Source: JAKAVN01 sp963734845 (GTDB lineage Bacteria > Desulfobacterota > Binatia > Binatales > Binataceae). Taken from it: a stretch of 64,000 bases of DNA. Made by a program: the position numbers and the translations under genes. The stretch spans positions 62,001-126,000 of the forward strand of contig CAVTIS010000005.1 of the NCBI GenBank assembly GCA_963734845.1, in the 5' to 3' direction. Shown piece by piece: positions 16,904 to 25,425 of the stretch (its first letter is position 1; each line of letters begins with the position of its first letter). The notes beneath the pieces are model-generated. The model did not search any database, was not told where the DNA came from, and saw only the letters and a list, made by a program, of their open reading frames with translations.

Positions 16904-17476
16904 ATGAGTATGAAACAAGTAGCGGCACTGCTGGCGCAAATCACGCTGAGTTTGGCCATTGGCGGCGCCGCGTTTGCGCAACTCCCCTCGCTGGCTCCCA
17001 CGGCCGCTCAGATCAATCGGGAGGCGAGCGCCGCGCTGAGAGACCTCTACTCGCACAACGAGGCGGCGAAGGCCCTCGGCGCGAAGGCCAAGGCCGTTCT
17101 GGTCTTTCCGGATATAAAAAAAGGCGCCTTCATAGTCGGTGCGCAATACGGATATGGGGCACTCCTGAAAGGCTCGCGGACCGCCGGCTACTATCGGACG
17201 GCGGCGGCATCTTACGGGTTCCAGGCCGGGGTGAAGAAATTCGGCTATGCGCTGTTCTTCATGACCGATTCGGCGCTTGCGTACCTTGACAATAGTGGAG
17301 GCTGGGCGATTGGCACCGGGCCGAGCGTCGTCGTAGTCGACAAGGGCGCCGCGCGCTCGCTGACAACGACGAATTTACGATCGGATGTCTATGCCTTCGT
17401 GTTCGATCAGAAAGGCCTGATGGGCGGTATCGGCATCGAGGGATCGAAGATTACCAAAATTGCGCCGAGCGAATAG
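16904..17476 (+). CDS. SYLF/YSC84-domain periplasmic protein
   Basis: The 190-residue protein starts with a signal peptide (cleavage near 'AAFAQLPS'). The mature part is a SYLF (lipid-binding) domain: 'EASAALRDLYSHNEAAKALG', 'AKAVLVFPDIKKGAFIVGAQ', 'GYYRTAAASYGFQAG' and 'DVYAFVFDQKGLMGG'. Bacterial SYLF proteins lie in the periplasm and are thought to bind phosphoinositide-like or other anionic lipids; the physiological role is unclear. An AGGAGG site seven bases before the ATG at 16904 fixes the start. It lies 38 bases after the sulfur transporter pair and may be co-transcribed with it. Confidence 0.85.
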   Translation: MSMKQVAALLAQITLSLAIGGAAFAQLPSLAPTAAQINREASAALRDLYSHNEAAKALGAKAKAVLVFPDIKKGAFIVGAQYGYGALLKGSRTAGYYRTAAASYGFQAGVKKFGYALFFMTDSALAYLDNSGGWAIGTGPSVVVVDKGAARSLTTTNLRSDVYAFVFDQKGLMGGIGIEGSKITKIAPSE

Positions 17477-17526
17477 CGATCACGCCTGGCGGGATTGCTT
17501 CGCATCCTGTCTCAGTCTTCACGGCC

Positions 17527-18363
17527 TCAATACACTTCAGGCACTATGTTGTAGCGGCGGTTCCGTGGCTCGACATATCCATGAGGCTTCTGTCTCTTGG
17601 GAAGCTTTACAGGCTCCGCCTTGACATCTTTGTAAGGAATAAGACTCAGAAGATGTGAAATACAATTGAGCCGCGCGCGTCGTTTGTCGTCGGCGTTCAC
17701 GATGAACCACGGAGCGAATGAGGTGTCTGTGGCGGTGAGCATCTCGTCCCTCGCCCGCGAATAGTCATACCAGCGCCGATGCGACTCGAGGTCCATCGGG
17801 CTCAGTTTCCAGATCTTGCGGCCATCGTTGATCCGGGCGATAAACCGGCGCGTTTGCTCATCCTGGCTCACCTCGAACCAGTATTTGATCAGGATGACTC
17901 CGGATTCGACCACCGCCCGCTCCCACTGCGGGCACATCTGGAAAAAACGCGCGACCTGCTGCTCCGTGCAGAAACCCATGACGCGCTCCACACCGGCCTG
18001 GTTGTACCAACTGCGATCGAAAATCACCACCTCGCCTGCCGCAGGCATATGCTCTATGTAACGCTGGACGTACATCTGCGTTTTTTCTCTTTCGGTCGGC
18101 GCCGGCAATGCCACAATTCTAAATACCCTGGGACTGACTCGTTTCGTAATACGCTTAATCACCCCGCCCTTCCCTGCTGCGTCGCGGCCCTCGAAGACGA
18201 TTACAACTTTGAGTCCCTTATGCTTTACCCATATTTGGAGCTTGACGAGTTCAGCGTGAAGCTTCGCCAATTGGCTTTCGAACTCCTTGTTCTTGAGTTT
18301 CGCGGCCTTTACCTTGGGCGCCCGAGAGATCGGTTTCGGTTTGTCTTTTGAGTTTTTGCGCAA
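17527..18363 (-). CDS. ppk2: Polyphosphate kinase 2 (PPK2 family)
   Basis: PPK2 uses inorganic polyphosphate to phosphorylate nucleoside mono- or diphosphates. The Walker A motif 'GRDAAGKGG' lies at about residues 59-67 and the Walker B/lid motif 'FDRSWYNQAGVERVMGFC' follows; 'YWFEVSQDEQTRRF', 'WKLSPMDLESHRRW' and 'FIVNADDKRRARLN' are family blocks. A basic N-terminus 'RKNSKDKPKP' precedes a short coiled-coil helix. The reading frame is open far upstream, but a TTG at 18363 with GGAGG nine bases before it gives the normal family length (278 residues). Class I versus II cannot be decided by eye. The gene is divergent from the DksA-like gene. Confidence 0.88.
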   Translation of the reverse strand: MRKNSKDKPKPISRAPKVKAAKLKNKEFESQLAKLHAELVKLQIWVKHKGLKVVIVFEGRDAAGKGGVIKRITKRVSPRVFRIVALPAPTEREKTQMYVQRYIEHMPAAGEVVIFDRSWYNQAGVERVMGFCTEQQVARFFQMCPQWERAVVESGVILIKYWFEVSQDEQTRRFIARINDGRKIWKLSPMDLESHRRWYDYSRARDEMLTATDTSFAPWFIVNADDKRRARLNCISHLLSLIPYKDVKAEPVKLPKRQKPHGYVEPRNRRYNIVPEVY

Positions 18364-18472
18364 GCGAAACGTCCTCCGTCCGCCAGATTCCAGTTTAGTG
18401 AAGCGTCTTGTCAAATCGAGAACAGACCTTCGTTTCAACCACAAAGGGGCAGATTCGGCCTTTCCTTTCAGA

Positions 18473-18973
18473 ATGTCGGCAAAGATATTGGACGGGCGCT
18501 CTTGCGGGGGGCCGAACACACGGCCGCTCAATCTTATCGATTTCGGACGCCGTCGAGATGACCGGCGGGGATCGCAAAGGACACCGCACGTTCGCGTCAG
18601 AACGATCGGACGGCTTTGCTCGCGCGCGAAGAATGACACGCTCCTCAAGGTCCGAGCGTATCGTCGCGACCAGGAGGACGATGTTCTGCCTGGGCCGGCC
18701 GACGAATTGGACATCGCTCGCTCGCTGGCGGAGATCGAGACCCACGCAAGCCTCATCGAGCAAGCCGAAGATCGTCTCAAACAGATTGATGACGCTCTCG
18801 GTCGCCCGGAACGCGCCCTCTATGGGATGTGTGAGGACTGTGGAGAAAAAATGCCGGCGCTCCGGCTCTCGGTGCTGCCTTTTGCCACACGCTGCGTTGA
18901 TTGTCAGGAAACCCGCAACCAGACCCATCGCAGCGCAGGCGCTTTGCTGGAACCCTCCGACCGGCGGTGGTAG
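18473..18973 (+). CDS. DksA/TraR-type zinc-finger protein (start uncertain)
   Basis: DksA/TraR proteins bind the RNA polymerase secondary channel and modulate initiation. The conserved part begins near 18640 ('LLKVRAYRRDQEDD') and includes 'ELDIARSLAEIETHASLIEQ' and the C4 zinc finger 'YGMCEDCGEKMPALRL' followed by 'RCVDCQ' (four cysteines). The only in-frame ATG is at 18473, which adds about 55 residues of non-family sequence, so the true start may be a rare codon or the 5' end may be damaged. The open region upstream also overlaps a long shadow of the PPK2 frame. Confidence 0.65.
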   Translation: MSAKILDGRSCGGPNTRPLNLIDFGRRRDDRRGSQRTPHVRVRTIGRLCSRAKNDTLLKVRAYRRDQEDDVLPGPADELDIARSLAEIETHASLIEQAEDRLKQIDDALGRPERALYGMCEDCGEKMPALRLSVLPFATRCVDCQETRNQTHRSAGALLEPSDRRW

Positions 18974-18985
18974 CCTCCCGTGGAA

Positions 18986-19102
18986 ATGGCGGAGAGCAAA
19001 GATGCTAGTGATGGAGTCGACCGCAGACCGGGAGAGGAGTTGACAGTGCACGACCTTGAGCGGGAGATTGAGAGGGAAGAAGCTGAACACGAGAAGGTTT
19101 AG
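18986..19102 (+). CDS. Small acidic ORF (38 residues)
   Basis: The ORF encodes a very charged peptide (Met-Ala-Glu-Ser-Lys... ending 'EREIEREEAEHEKV') with predicted helical character and no hydrophobic core. It lies between the DksA-like gene and the small membrane protein gene; its stop overlaps the AGGAG ribosome binding site of the next gene, an operon-like arrangement. The RBS of the ORF itself is poor. Family unknown; possible short regulatory or translation-coupling ORF. Confidence 0.35.
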   Translation: MAESKDASDGVDRRPGEELTVHDLEREIEREEAEHEKV

Positions 19103-19113
19103 GAGCAGAATTG

Positions 19114-19338
19114 ATGAAATCGATTACATGGTTCGGCGCTTTGCTCGCCCTATTGGGAATTCTAGGTCTGGCGATTCCTGCATTCACGACTTCGCAGACC
19201 AAGGACATTGCAAAGGTAGGGGATCTCAAAATCCAGAGCACGGAGCACTCCACGCACGTCATTCCCCAAGCTTTGAGCGTGGGCGCGATCGCCCTAGGCA
19301 TCATTCTCATTGGCGCCGGGATATACGGAAAGCGCTGA
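19114..19338 (+). CDS. Small two-helix membrane protein (hypothetical)
   Basis: A 74-residue protein with transmembrane segments at about residues 5-25 ('WFGALLALLGILGLAIPAF') and 50-70 ('ALSVGAIALGIILIGAGIYG') and a short polar loop between them ('TSQTKDIAKVGDLKIQST'). The layout resembles DUF3185-like small membrane proteins. AGGAG eight bases before the ATG at 19114 supports this start. The gene converges on the BCAM0308-type gene with 16 bases between stops. Confidence 0.65.
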   Translation: MKSITWFGALLALLGILGLAIPAFTTSQTKDIAKVGDLKIQSTEHSTHVIPQALSVGAIALGIILIGAGIYGKR

Positions 19339-19354
19339 AACCTGCGATCAATGC

Positions 19355-19957
19355 TTAGCGGCCCTCGCGACTTTGCCTGGCCGCCTTTATTTTCGGCTTT
19401 CCTTTTTCGAGTTCCCAGATAGCGAAAAGCGTCCCGTCGTCGCTCCAATTATAAGCGGTCCTTCCGCCGAAGACCTTCTTCAGCTCGTGCGCGATGCGGT
19501 GCGTCAGTTTTTGCGAGGTCGTCAACACCTCGAGCGCCTTCTCGTCCCTGGATTCGATCGCATCGATCGAGACTATCCGCCGCTCCGGCTGGGTCGCCAT
19601 CGCCTGGCGGGCGACGTTCTCGATGCGGCTGCGAATGAGAGCGCGATTGGCGGCCAGCCCGGTTCCGCGGATAATTAACCGGCCCTGCCCTTCCTGATGG
19701 CTTACCTGGTCGCAGGCCGGGCAGAATCCCCATCGCCGCCGCTCCAGCAGCTCCTCGGTCAACTTATGGTCGTGGCGCCAGGTCTTGCGCAGAAACACGG
19801 CCCCGCAACGCGCACATACGGTCGGCTCCTTCGGTTGAGCTGTCTTGCGTACGACCTGGGGGCTCTTGTCGTCCCGGACGAAGCTTCGATTGAGGCTCCG
19901 AATCAGACCTCGCGATTTCCTGGTGAGATTGCCCGATGTCGATCCTGTTTTTCGCAT
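19355..19957 (-). CDS. BCAM0308-family zinc-ribbon protein
   Basis: A 200-residue cytosolic protein. It has two Cys pairs, 'CARCGAVF' and 'CPACDQ', near residues 48 and 79, probably a zinc ribbon, followed by 'GQGRLIIRGTGLAANRALIRSRIENVARQA' and a mixed alpha/beta end 'LTTSQKLTHRIAHELKKVFG'. This layout (a zinc-binding N-terminus reminiscent of NMD3-like ribosome export factors) is that of the BCAM0308 family; no function has been established. The basic N-terminal stretch suggests nucleic-acid contact. It lies 9 bases downstream of the CoA-transferase gene and is likely co-transcribed with it. Confidence 0.75.
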   Translation of the reverse strand: MRKTGSTSGNLTRKSRGLIRSLNRSFVRDDKSPQVVRKTAQPKEPTVCARCGAVFLRKTWRHDHKLTEELLERRRWGFCPACDQVSHQEGQGRLIIRGTGLAANRALIRSRIENVARQAMATQPERRIVSIDAIESRDEKALEVLTTSQKLTHRIAHELKKVFGGRTAYNWSDDGTLFAIWELEKGKPKIKAARQSREGR

Positions 19958-19966
19958 AAGGTCCCT

Positions 19967-21277
19967 CTATAGGTAGCCGAGCTCTCTGGCTCTTTGGCGA
20001 AGCGCATCCCTGAAATCAGGATGCGCGATGGCGATAAGTCCTTCCGCCCTTTCCGGGCTCGATTTGCCGCGCATATCCGCAACCCCATACTCGGTAACGA
20101 TGTATTGGGTATCGGCGCGGGGATCGGTGGCCGGTCCCTCGATCTGCGGGACGATCCGCGAAACCGTGCCGCCCGCGGCGGTCGAATAGGCGGCCAGAAT
20201 CGATTTGCCTTCCCGGGAAAGCTGCGCGCCCCGCACAAAATCCAGTTGGCCGCCAGGAGCGCTGTACTGCTTGCCATTCACGGTTTCCGAATTGACCTCG
20301 CCATCCAGGCTGACCTGCAGGAAGGCATTGATGGAGACCACCCGGTCATTGCGGCCGATGACGTACGGATCATTTACGTAGTCGACCGGGTATACTTCCA
20401 TGCTCGAGTTGTCATGGAGGAACTCGTAGAGCCTGGTATTGCCAGCCGCCAGCGTATAGACGTTCTTGCGTTTGTTGATGTTCTTGTACTTGTTGGATAC
20501 CGCGCCCGACTGGATGAGCGCAGCCACCGACGTCGTCATCAGCTCGGTATGAAGGCCCAGGTCCTTATGATTTGTCAGCGCGTTGCACACGGCGTTCGGC
20601 ACGCCGCCAACGCCGATCTGCAAGGTAGCGCGGTCGGGAACCAGTTCGACGATGTATTTGCTAATCGCGCGATCGAGGTCGCTCACAATACGAGACGGCA
20701 ATTCGGTCAGCATGCTCTCATGCTCTACGATCGCCGCTGCCTCGGAGATGTGAACCGACGAGTCGCCAAATACGCGCGGCATTCGTGGATTGACCTCCAG
20801 GATGAGCCGCTTCGCATTGCGCGCGGTCGGGATTGTGTAATCGCCATTGGTCCCGCAGCTGAAGAATCCGCCTTTATCCATCGGCGCGACCATCACCACG
20901 AAGGCGTCGATCCCGATCTCGGCCAGGATCCGCGGCATGCTGCTGAAATTGCCCGGCATGTAGAAGAGGACTTGGCGGCTTTCCTCGAGCCCGCGCCGCG
21001 CCAACTCTCGCTCAACGATGGTCGGGAAAAAAGGATGCGGCTTGATGACGTCCATGTATTCGTACTTCAGAATCGTCTTCATCGCCGCGGGCGCCGAGTG
21101 CGAATAGTAGACGCGGAGATTCTGAATCTCGCCGGCCTTGATTCGGCCCTCCAGCGCCTGCAACAAGGCCGGAGGTTCACTGATCGCCATGCCCATCGAC
21201 AGCGTGCCGTGAGCCGGGATCAGCTTTATCGCGGCCTCAGGCGTCATCAGCTTCGATTTATATTCCGCCTCGTACAA
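19967..21277 (-). CDS. Acetyl-CoA hydrolase/CoA-transferase family protein
   Basis: Family I-type CoA-transferase (Cat1, 4-hydroxybutyrate or acetate:butyryl-CoA transferase, acetyl-CoA hydrolase), moving CoA between short-chain acids. Signature parts: N-terminal 'YKSKLMTPEAAIKLIPAHG', the oxyanion 'QIGVGGVPNAVCNAL', 'GLHTELMTTSV' with the probable catalytic Glu, 'DYVNDPYVIGRNDRVVSINA', and C-terminal 'TQYIVTEYGVADMRGKSSPERA' plus 'IAHPDFRDALRQRA'. The length (436) is normal. The start is TTG at 21277 with GGGGTG upstream, matched by the conserved YKSKL; an ATG at 21247 would lose it. Whether it is a transferase or a hydrolase cannot be told. Confidence 0.87.
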   Translation of the reverse strand: MYEAEYKSKLMTPEAAIKLIPAHGTLSMGMAISEPPALLQALEGRIKAGEIQNLRVYYSHSAPAAMKTILKYEYMDVIKPHPFFPTIVERELARRGLEESRQVLFYMPGNFSSMPRILAEIGIDAFVVMVAPMDKGGFFSCGTNGDYTIPTARNAKRLILEVNPRMPRVFGDSSVHISEAAAIVEHESMLTELPSRIVSDLDRAISKYIVELVPDRATLQIGVGGVPNAVCNALTNHKDLGLHTELMTTSVAALIQSGAVSNKYKNINKRKNVYTLAAGNTRLYEFLHDNSSMEVYPVDYVNDPYVIGRNDRVVSINAFLQVSLDGEVNSETVNGKQYSAPGGQLDFVRGAQLSREGKSILAAYSTAAGGTVSRIVPQIEGPATDPRADTQYIVTEYGVADMRGKSSPERAEGLIAIAHPDFRDALRQRARELGYL

Positions 21278-21521
21278 TGTTCACCCCGACTCGCGCACAT
21301 TTGGCAGCCATCGACCTAATCCAATTCTCAGAGGGCACTCTGTTCACGAACTCTGCATGCTGGTCAGCTCGAATATAATGTAGCGACGTTGAGTTCTCCA
21401 GTCGTTTGCGCCCTCGCCCGTTTTATCAGGACCAAAATCCGCGTTCACAAGGCGTCTATATGATGTCAAAGTCGCAACAGGGTCGAGCGCCAACAACACG
21501 GAGTCTTGACCGGAGTCAGCG

Positions 21522-21644
21522 ATGAAGCCTCCTAACCGTATCGTTCTATATATGTTAGCCCTGGCCGTGGTGGCCGGATGTGCTTCGACTCAGGTCAACC
21601 AGGAGCAGCCCGTCCAACAGGGATGGATCGCGCATCGCGGCTAA
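21522..21644 (+). CDS. Small lipoprotein (40 residues)
   Basis: ATG at 21522 with GGAG seven bases upstream opens a 40-codon frame ending at TAA 21642-21644. It encodes a classic lipoprotein signal: basic start, hydrophobic 'IVLYMLALAVVA' and lipobox 'VVAGCAS', then a short Gln-rich mature tail 'STQVNQEQPVQQGWIAHRG'. After processing only about 21 residues would remain, bearing a lipidated Cys. It resembles entericidin-like mini-lipoproteins in size but has no specific match that I can name. The gap to the AI-2E transporter gene is 18 bases, so co-transcription is likely. Confidence 0.6.
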   Translation: MKPPNRIVLYMLALAVVAGCASTQVNQEQPVQQGWIAHRG

Positions 21645-21662
21645 GTTCCGCAGCAATCAAAA

Positions 21663-22745
21663 ATGGAGCCCGACCGATCATCGGATCTTGCCCGTACGAC
21701 GCTGCAGCTTCTTGCGCTGGGCGCACTGATCGGCGCGAGCCTCTGGATCATGTGGCCATTCCTGGTCGCGTTGGTCTGGGCGGCAACGGTCGCGATTGCG
21801 ACCTGGCCGCTCCTGCTGCGCGCGCAGTCGTGGTTTGGTGGAAGACGCGGCCCCGCTGTCGCGCTGATGACTATCGTGCTGTTGCTGATTCTGATCGTGC
21901 CACTGTACTTCGCCATTACCGCGATCTCGGGGAACGTAGCGCAGATCGCGCAATGGCCGAACTCGCTGAAGAGCCTCATCCATTCTCAGCCCCCCGCCTG
22001 GATCGAAGAGCTTCCCTTCGTTGGCGCGAAAATCGCGGCGCGCTGGCGCCAATTCGCGGCCGCCGGTCCAGAGGAACTATCGGCGCATCTCGCGCCCTTT
22101 GCGCGCACGATCACGCTCTGGTTCCTTAGCCGGGTGGGCAACCTGGGGATGCTGCTCGTGCAATTCCTGCTTACCACGATGATCGCCGCGATTCTTTACT
22201 CTAACGGCGAGGCGGCGGCGCGCGGTGTGCTCACTTTTGCCCGCCGGCTCGCGGGACCGTCAGGGGAGAAGGCGGTGCTTCTGGCGGCGCAGGCGATTCG
22301 AGGCGTAGCCCTGGGTGTCGTAGTGACTGCGATTCTCCAGTCCGTCCTCGCAGGGATTGGGCTGGCTATCACCGGAGTTCCGTTCGCTGCAGTGCTGACC
22401 GTGGTGATTTTCATTCTGTCGATCGCACAGATCGGGCCCGCGCCCGTGCTGCTTGGCGCGGTTATCCTGGTGTATTACAGGGACGGAATCGTGTGGGGCA
22501 GCGGCCTGCTTATTTGGTCGATTTTCTGCGCGACCTTCGACAGCGTTTTGCGTCCGATGCTAATCAGACAGGGCGCCGACCTGCCACTGCTTCTGATCTT
22601 CGCAGGCGTGATCGGTGGACTCATCGCCTTTGGCGTAATCGGGTTGTTCATCGGACCGGTGGTGCTCGCAGTCGCGTACAGGCTGCTCGTCGACTGGGTA
22701 TCCGAGGACGAAGCCGCGCCACCGAGCGTCCTGGTCGATCCCTGA
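21663..22745 (+). CDS. AI-2E family transporter (YdiK-like permease)
   Basis: Integral inner-membrane protein of the AI-2E/PerM/YdiK family with about seven to eight transmembrane helices: an N-terminal hairpin ('LLALGALIGASLWIMWPFLVALVWA'), a helix near 'ALMTIVLLLILIVPLYFAI', a soluble amphipathic segment and a C-terminal helix bundle with 'GVPFAAVLTVVIFILSIAQIGP' and 'LLIFAGVIGGLIAFGVIGLF'. The family signature 'GPVVLAVAYRLL' ends it. Substrates are diverse (sodium/proton exchange, signals); AI-2 transport should not be assumed. No LuxS gene is in the window. Confidence 0.88.
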   Translation: MEPDRSSDLARTTLQLLALGALIGASLWIMWPFLVALVWAATVAIATWPLLLRAQSWFGGRRGPAVALMTIVLLLILIVPLYFAITAISGNVAQIAQWPNSLKSLIHSQPPAWIEELPFVGAKIAARWRQFAAAGPEELSAHLAPFARTITLWFLSRVGNLGMLLVQFLLTTMIAAILYSNGEAAARGVLTFARRLAGPSGEKAVLLAAQAIRGVALGVVVTAILQSVLAGIGLAITGVPFAAVLTVVIFILSIAQIGPAPVLLGAVILVYYRDGIVWGSGLLIWSIFCATFDSVLRPMLIRQGADLPLLLIFAGVIGGLIAFGVIGLFIGPVVLAVAYRLLVDWVSEDEAAPPSVLVDP

Positions 22746-22787
22746 CGCATCGAACCAATACAAATACTATCAGCCGTTCAGTTCAGG

Positions 22788-23459
22788 CTAGCGCACCCAT
22801 GCTTGCGGCGGCGGCAAGCTGCTCGTTATGCGTATGGGCACCTGCACGCGATGTCCATTGCGCAGTAGATTCAGATAGATCAATTCGCCGGGCTGGACCT
22901 CACGCATGCAGTAATAAAAATCCAAGAAGTTGGTTACGCGCGCGCCATCGACTCCGATTATGAGGTCGTACGCTTCACCGAGCGGAACGGACTCAACGAT
23001 CGGCACTATCGCTGCGGCCGGGGGAAACGCCATCGCGGCCAGCATACCTACTCCATTTAAAATGTCTCGCGTGGGTTGGCGGTAAGGATGCAGCCCCGCG
23101 TACGCCCCCGGACTTCCCGGAGCAATATCGACTACCAGCAGTCCCTGAATCTGTTTCTCCGCCTTGCGTTGCTCGATTCGCAAGTCCATTCCGAAAAGCG
23201 AAATCTCCTCGCTCTCACCCAGATATTCCTGCAACCCAGGAGGCTCTGCCTGATTTGCATTCTGATCCGTCTGGTACGCTGCAGCATTGCTGCCAGATTG
23301 CGGCGCTAACGGCTGCTGCGATTCGATGGTGCCCGCTTGGGCGGCCGGCGTCGAGGTAATCTCATCGGTCGCGGCCGCGAACAGATGCCCCGGATGAATC
23401 TCAGTGACGAACAGACTCACTGTACATATGAGCAGAAACATCCGGTTCGATCGACGCAT
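22788..23459 (-). CDS. Secreted/periplasmic PDZ-like protein (hypothetical)
   Basis: Sec signal peptide at the N-terminus ('NRMFLLICTVSLFVTEIHPG', cleavage after about residue 29), then a Gln/Ala-rich low-complexity stretch to about residue 75. The remaining part resembles a PDZ-type fold: 'ISLFGMDLRIEQ', 'QGLLVVDIAPGSPGAYAGLH', 'YDLIIGVDGARVTNFLDFYY' and 'PGELIYLNLLRNGHRVQVPI'. A hydrophobic insertion 'GVGMLAAMAFPPAAAIVPIV' sits inside the domain. No protease domain accompanies it, so it is probably a scaffold or adaptor in the periplasm. Converges on the AI-2E gene. Confidence 0.65.
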   Translation of the reverse strand: MRRSNRMFLLICTVSLFVTEIHPGHLFAAATDEITSTPAAQAGTIESQQPLAPQSGSNAAAYQTDQNANQAEPPGLQEYLGESEEISLFGMDLRIEQRKAEKQIQGLLVVDIAPGSPGAYAGLHPYRQPTRDILNGVGMLAAMAFPPAAAIVPIVESVPLGEAYDLIIGVDGARVTNFLDFYYCMREVQPGELIYLNLLRNGHRVQVPIRITSSLPPPQAWVR

Positions 23460-23754
23460 CTCGGTAAAACCTGGCCGCGCAGACGGCGAGCGCGCGACAA
23501 ATCATTAAATCACGTCAGAGCCCGCAGCACCATGAACTCCCGAGCGGTAATCCGAGGCGGTATATTTTCTGGACCAAACCTCGCCCGTTCGGAGCAACGC
23601 CGATCGTGTTTTCCGTCCGGCTCACCTGAACGCGCGGTCAAGACACGGCGGTAAAGCTGAGGTATAAGGGGAGGGGCCGGACAAGGGCACGGCCTTCGCG
23701 ACCCGATGCATCGTTCGAAGACTCCGTTTCTAGCTCTGGGAGAAAGACGAAACC
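23460..23754. other. Divergent intergenic region
   Basis: The spacer between the PDZ-like gene (minus) and the DUF4239 gene (plus) presumably contains both promoters. A few short CG-rich palindromes are present but no arrangement that I can assign. No RNA gene is recognised. Confidence 0.3.
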
Positions 23755-24516
23755 GTGAATCCGATGATCATCAGCTGGATCGTATTCGGATGCGTCTTTG
23801 GCGGCGCGATGCTCGGGATGTTTCTTCGGACCATTGTCCCCGCGCATCATTTGAGCGCGGAGTCCAAGGATGTCGTGAAACTCGGGATGGGATTGATCGC
23901 GACCATGTCCGCGCTGGTCCTGGCTTTATTGATAGCCTCGGCTAAGAGTTCGCATGATACGCAGAATGGCGAAGTCATACAGATGTCAGCCGATTTCATT
24001 CAGCTCGACCGGGTGCTGGCCCACTATGGACCGGAGACCAAAGATGCGCGCGGACTCCTCCGGCTCACGGTTGCTCGCGGGCTTGGTACGGCGAAGGATT
24101 TGAGTGATTACCGGCCCACGATCCTCGATACCGCCGAGGTAAAGGCCAGCGCGGATAGTTTCTTCAAAAGGATCCAGCAACTCACCCCGGTCAACGACGC
24201 CCAGCGCGCGCTTCACGCCCAGGCAATGCAGATCGGCGCGGAGTTAGGGCGTACGCGTTCGCTACTGTTGGAACAGACCGGCGGCACCATCCCCATGCCG
24301 TTTCTGATCGTCCTGGTTTTCTGGTTCACGATGATCTTCATCAGCTTCGGCCTCTTTGCACCCTCGAACAGCACGGTGATCTCGGTTCTGCTCGTGTGCG
24401 CGCTATCGGTCGCCGGCGCGATTTTTTTGATCCTGGAACTGGACCGGCCATTCGAGGGATTGATACAGATTTCCGAAGCTCCGCTGCGCGACGCCCTCGC
24501 TCATCTCGGCCAATAG
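23755..24516 (+). CDS. DUF4239 (bestrophin-like) membrane protein
   Basis: A 253-residue inner-membrane protein. Two transmembrane helices in the N-terminal part ('MIISWIVFGCVFGGAMLGMFL' and 'LGMGLIATMSALVLALLIAS'), a soluble helical middle beginning 'SSHDTQNGEVIQMSADFIQL', and two C-terminal helices ('LIVLVFWFTMIFISFGLF' and 'NSTVISVLLVCALSVAGAIF'). The conserved block 'ILELDRPFEGLIQIS' is the DUF4239 hallmark. Distant similarity to bestrophin chloride channels suggests a channel or stress role, but this is not shown. The start is GTG at 23755, or ATG at 23764. Confidence 0.8.
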   Translation: MNPMIISWIVFGCVFGGAMLGMFLRTIVPAHHLSAESKDVVKLGMGLIATMSALVLALLIASAKSSHDTQNGEVIQMSADFIQLDRVLAHYGPETKDARGLLRLTVARGLGTAKDLSDYRPTILDTAEVKASADSFFKRIQQLTPVNDAQRALHAQAMQIGAELGRTRSLLLEQTGGTIPMPFLIVLVFWFTMIFISFGLFAPSNSTVISVLLVCALSVAGAIFLILELDRPFEGLIQISEAPLRDALAHLGQ

Positions 24517-24598
24517 CAGACCCCGAAACCGTGAGCTTCTCCTTTTTACGCCGCGTCAGAACGATGGGCGCGGAGGAATCCAGCATCTCAGTGCGCGT

Positions 24599-25342
24599 TT
24601 ACCATTTCTCCGCAAAGGGACGAATCTCCTGTTCGAATGTCCACGCGTCACGAGGTTGCCGGTAGAGCTGCCAGTACGCTTCCGCGACCGCGCCTGGGCT
24701 CATGAGCTGATCGGGAGCGAGGTTATTCAACGTGCCTTCCTCCTCTCTCTCCCTGATCCGATCGCGCACCCATGCGGTATCCACTCCAGCATCGATGATG
24801 AGATGGGCGACGTGGATATTCTTCGGTCCGATTTCACGTGCGATACTCTGAGCAACGGCGCGGAGACCGAATTTCGCGCTGGCAAATGCCGCGTACCCGA
24901 CGCCGCCGCGCATGCTCGCCGTGGCGCCAGTGAAAAAGAGGCAGCCCAGCCCGTGCGGCAACATCAGGCGGGCGGCCTCCCGTCCGGCGAGGAATCCGGA
25001 ATAGCAGGCCATCTCCCAAACCTTGCGAAACACTCGCTCGGTCGTCTCCAGCAGCGGAAAATTGACGTTGGCCCCGATATTGAATATGCAGACCTCCAGC
25101 GGGGCTTGCTGGTCGGCCTCCTTAAGGAACGCGGTGATATCAGCTTCTTTTCGCGCGTCGAGCGAACGCGCGAAGATTCGGCCGCCCGAGGCTTCGACGT
25201 CTGCAACCAATGGCGCGAGCTTTTCACCATTGCGGCGGCCCGCGAAGACCGTGAAGCCCTCTGCCGCAAACTTCTTTGCGATTGCGGCCCCGATGTAATC
25301 TCCTGCTCCGATCACCGCCGCCGTAGCGTTCCTATGTTCCAA
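24599..25342 (-). CDS. SDR-like protein lacking the catalytic Tyr (SDR_c10-type), copy 1
   Basis: A Rossmann-fold protein of 247 residues: the cofactor loop reads 'VIGAGDYIGAAIAKKFAAEG', the NNAG position reads 'IFNIGANVNF', and the active-site segment 'GGVGYAAFASAKFGLRA' has Phe in place of the catalytic Tyr but keeps the Lys. This is the pattern of the classical-SDR subgroup usually called SDR_c10. Family members share a C-terminal 'RPF.E.W' end, seen here as 'EQEIRPFAEKW'. It is one of three paralogues in a 5-kb cluster. TTG start with GAGGAGGAC upstream. Oxidoreductase activity is doubtful; it may bind NAD(P) with another chemistry. Confidence 0.85.
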   Translation of the reverse strand: MEHRNATAAVIGAGDYIGAAIAKKFAAEGFTVFAGRRNGEKLAPLVADVEASGGRIFARSLDARKEADITAFLKEADQQAPLEVCIFNIGANVNFPLLETTERVFRKVWEMACYSGFLAGREAARLMLPHGLGCLFFTGATASMRGGVGYAAFASAKFGLRAVAQSIAREIGPKNIHVAHLIIDAGVDTAWVRDRIREREEEGTLNNLAPDQLMSPGAVAEAYWQLYRQPRDAWTFEQEIRPFAEKW

Positions 25343-25425
25343 GGACAGTCCTCCTCGGGTTTCAGCTCGTCAGCCGCCCATTGGCCATGGAGCGATCGCG
25401 TCGCTGTCGATTAGCCACGTCATTT

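Noticed and set aside
19994..21319. Long plus-strand ORF (441 codons) opposite the CoA-transferase gene
   Set aside because: It is the antisense shadow of a clear CoA-transferase; composition is Arg/His-rich without domain motifs, as usual in GC-rich DNA.
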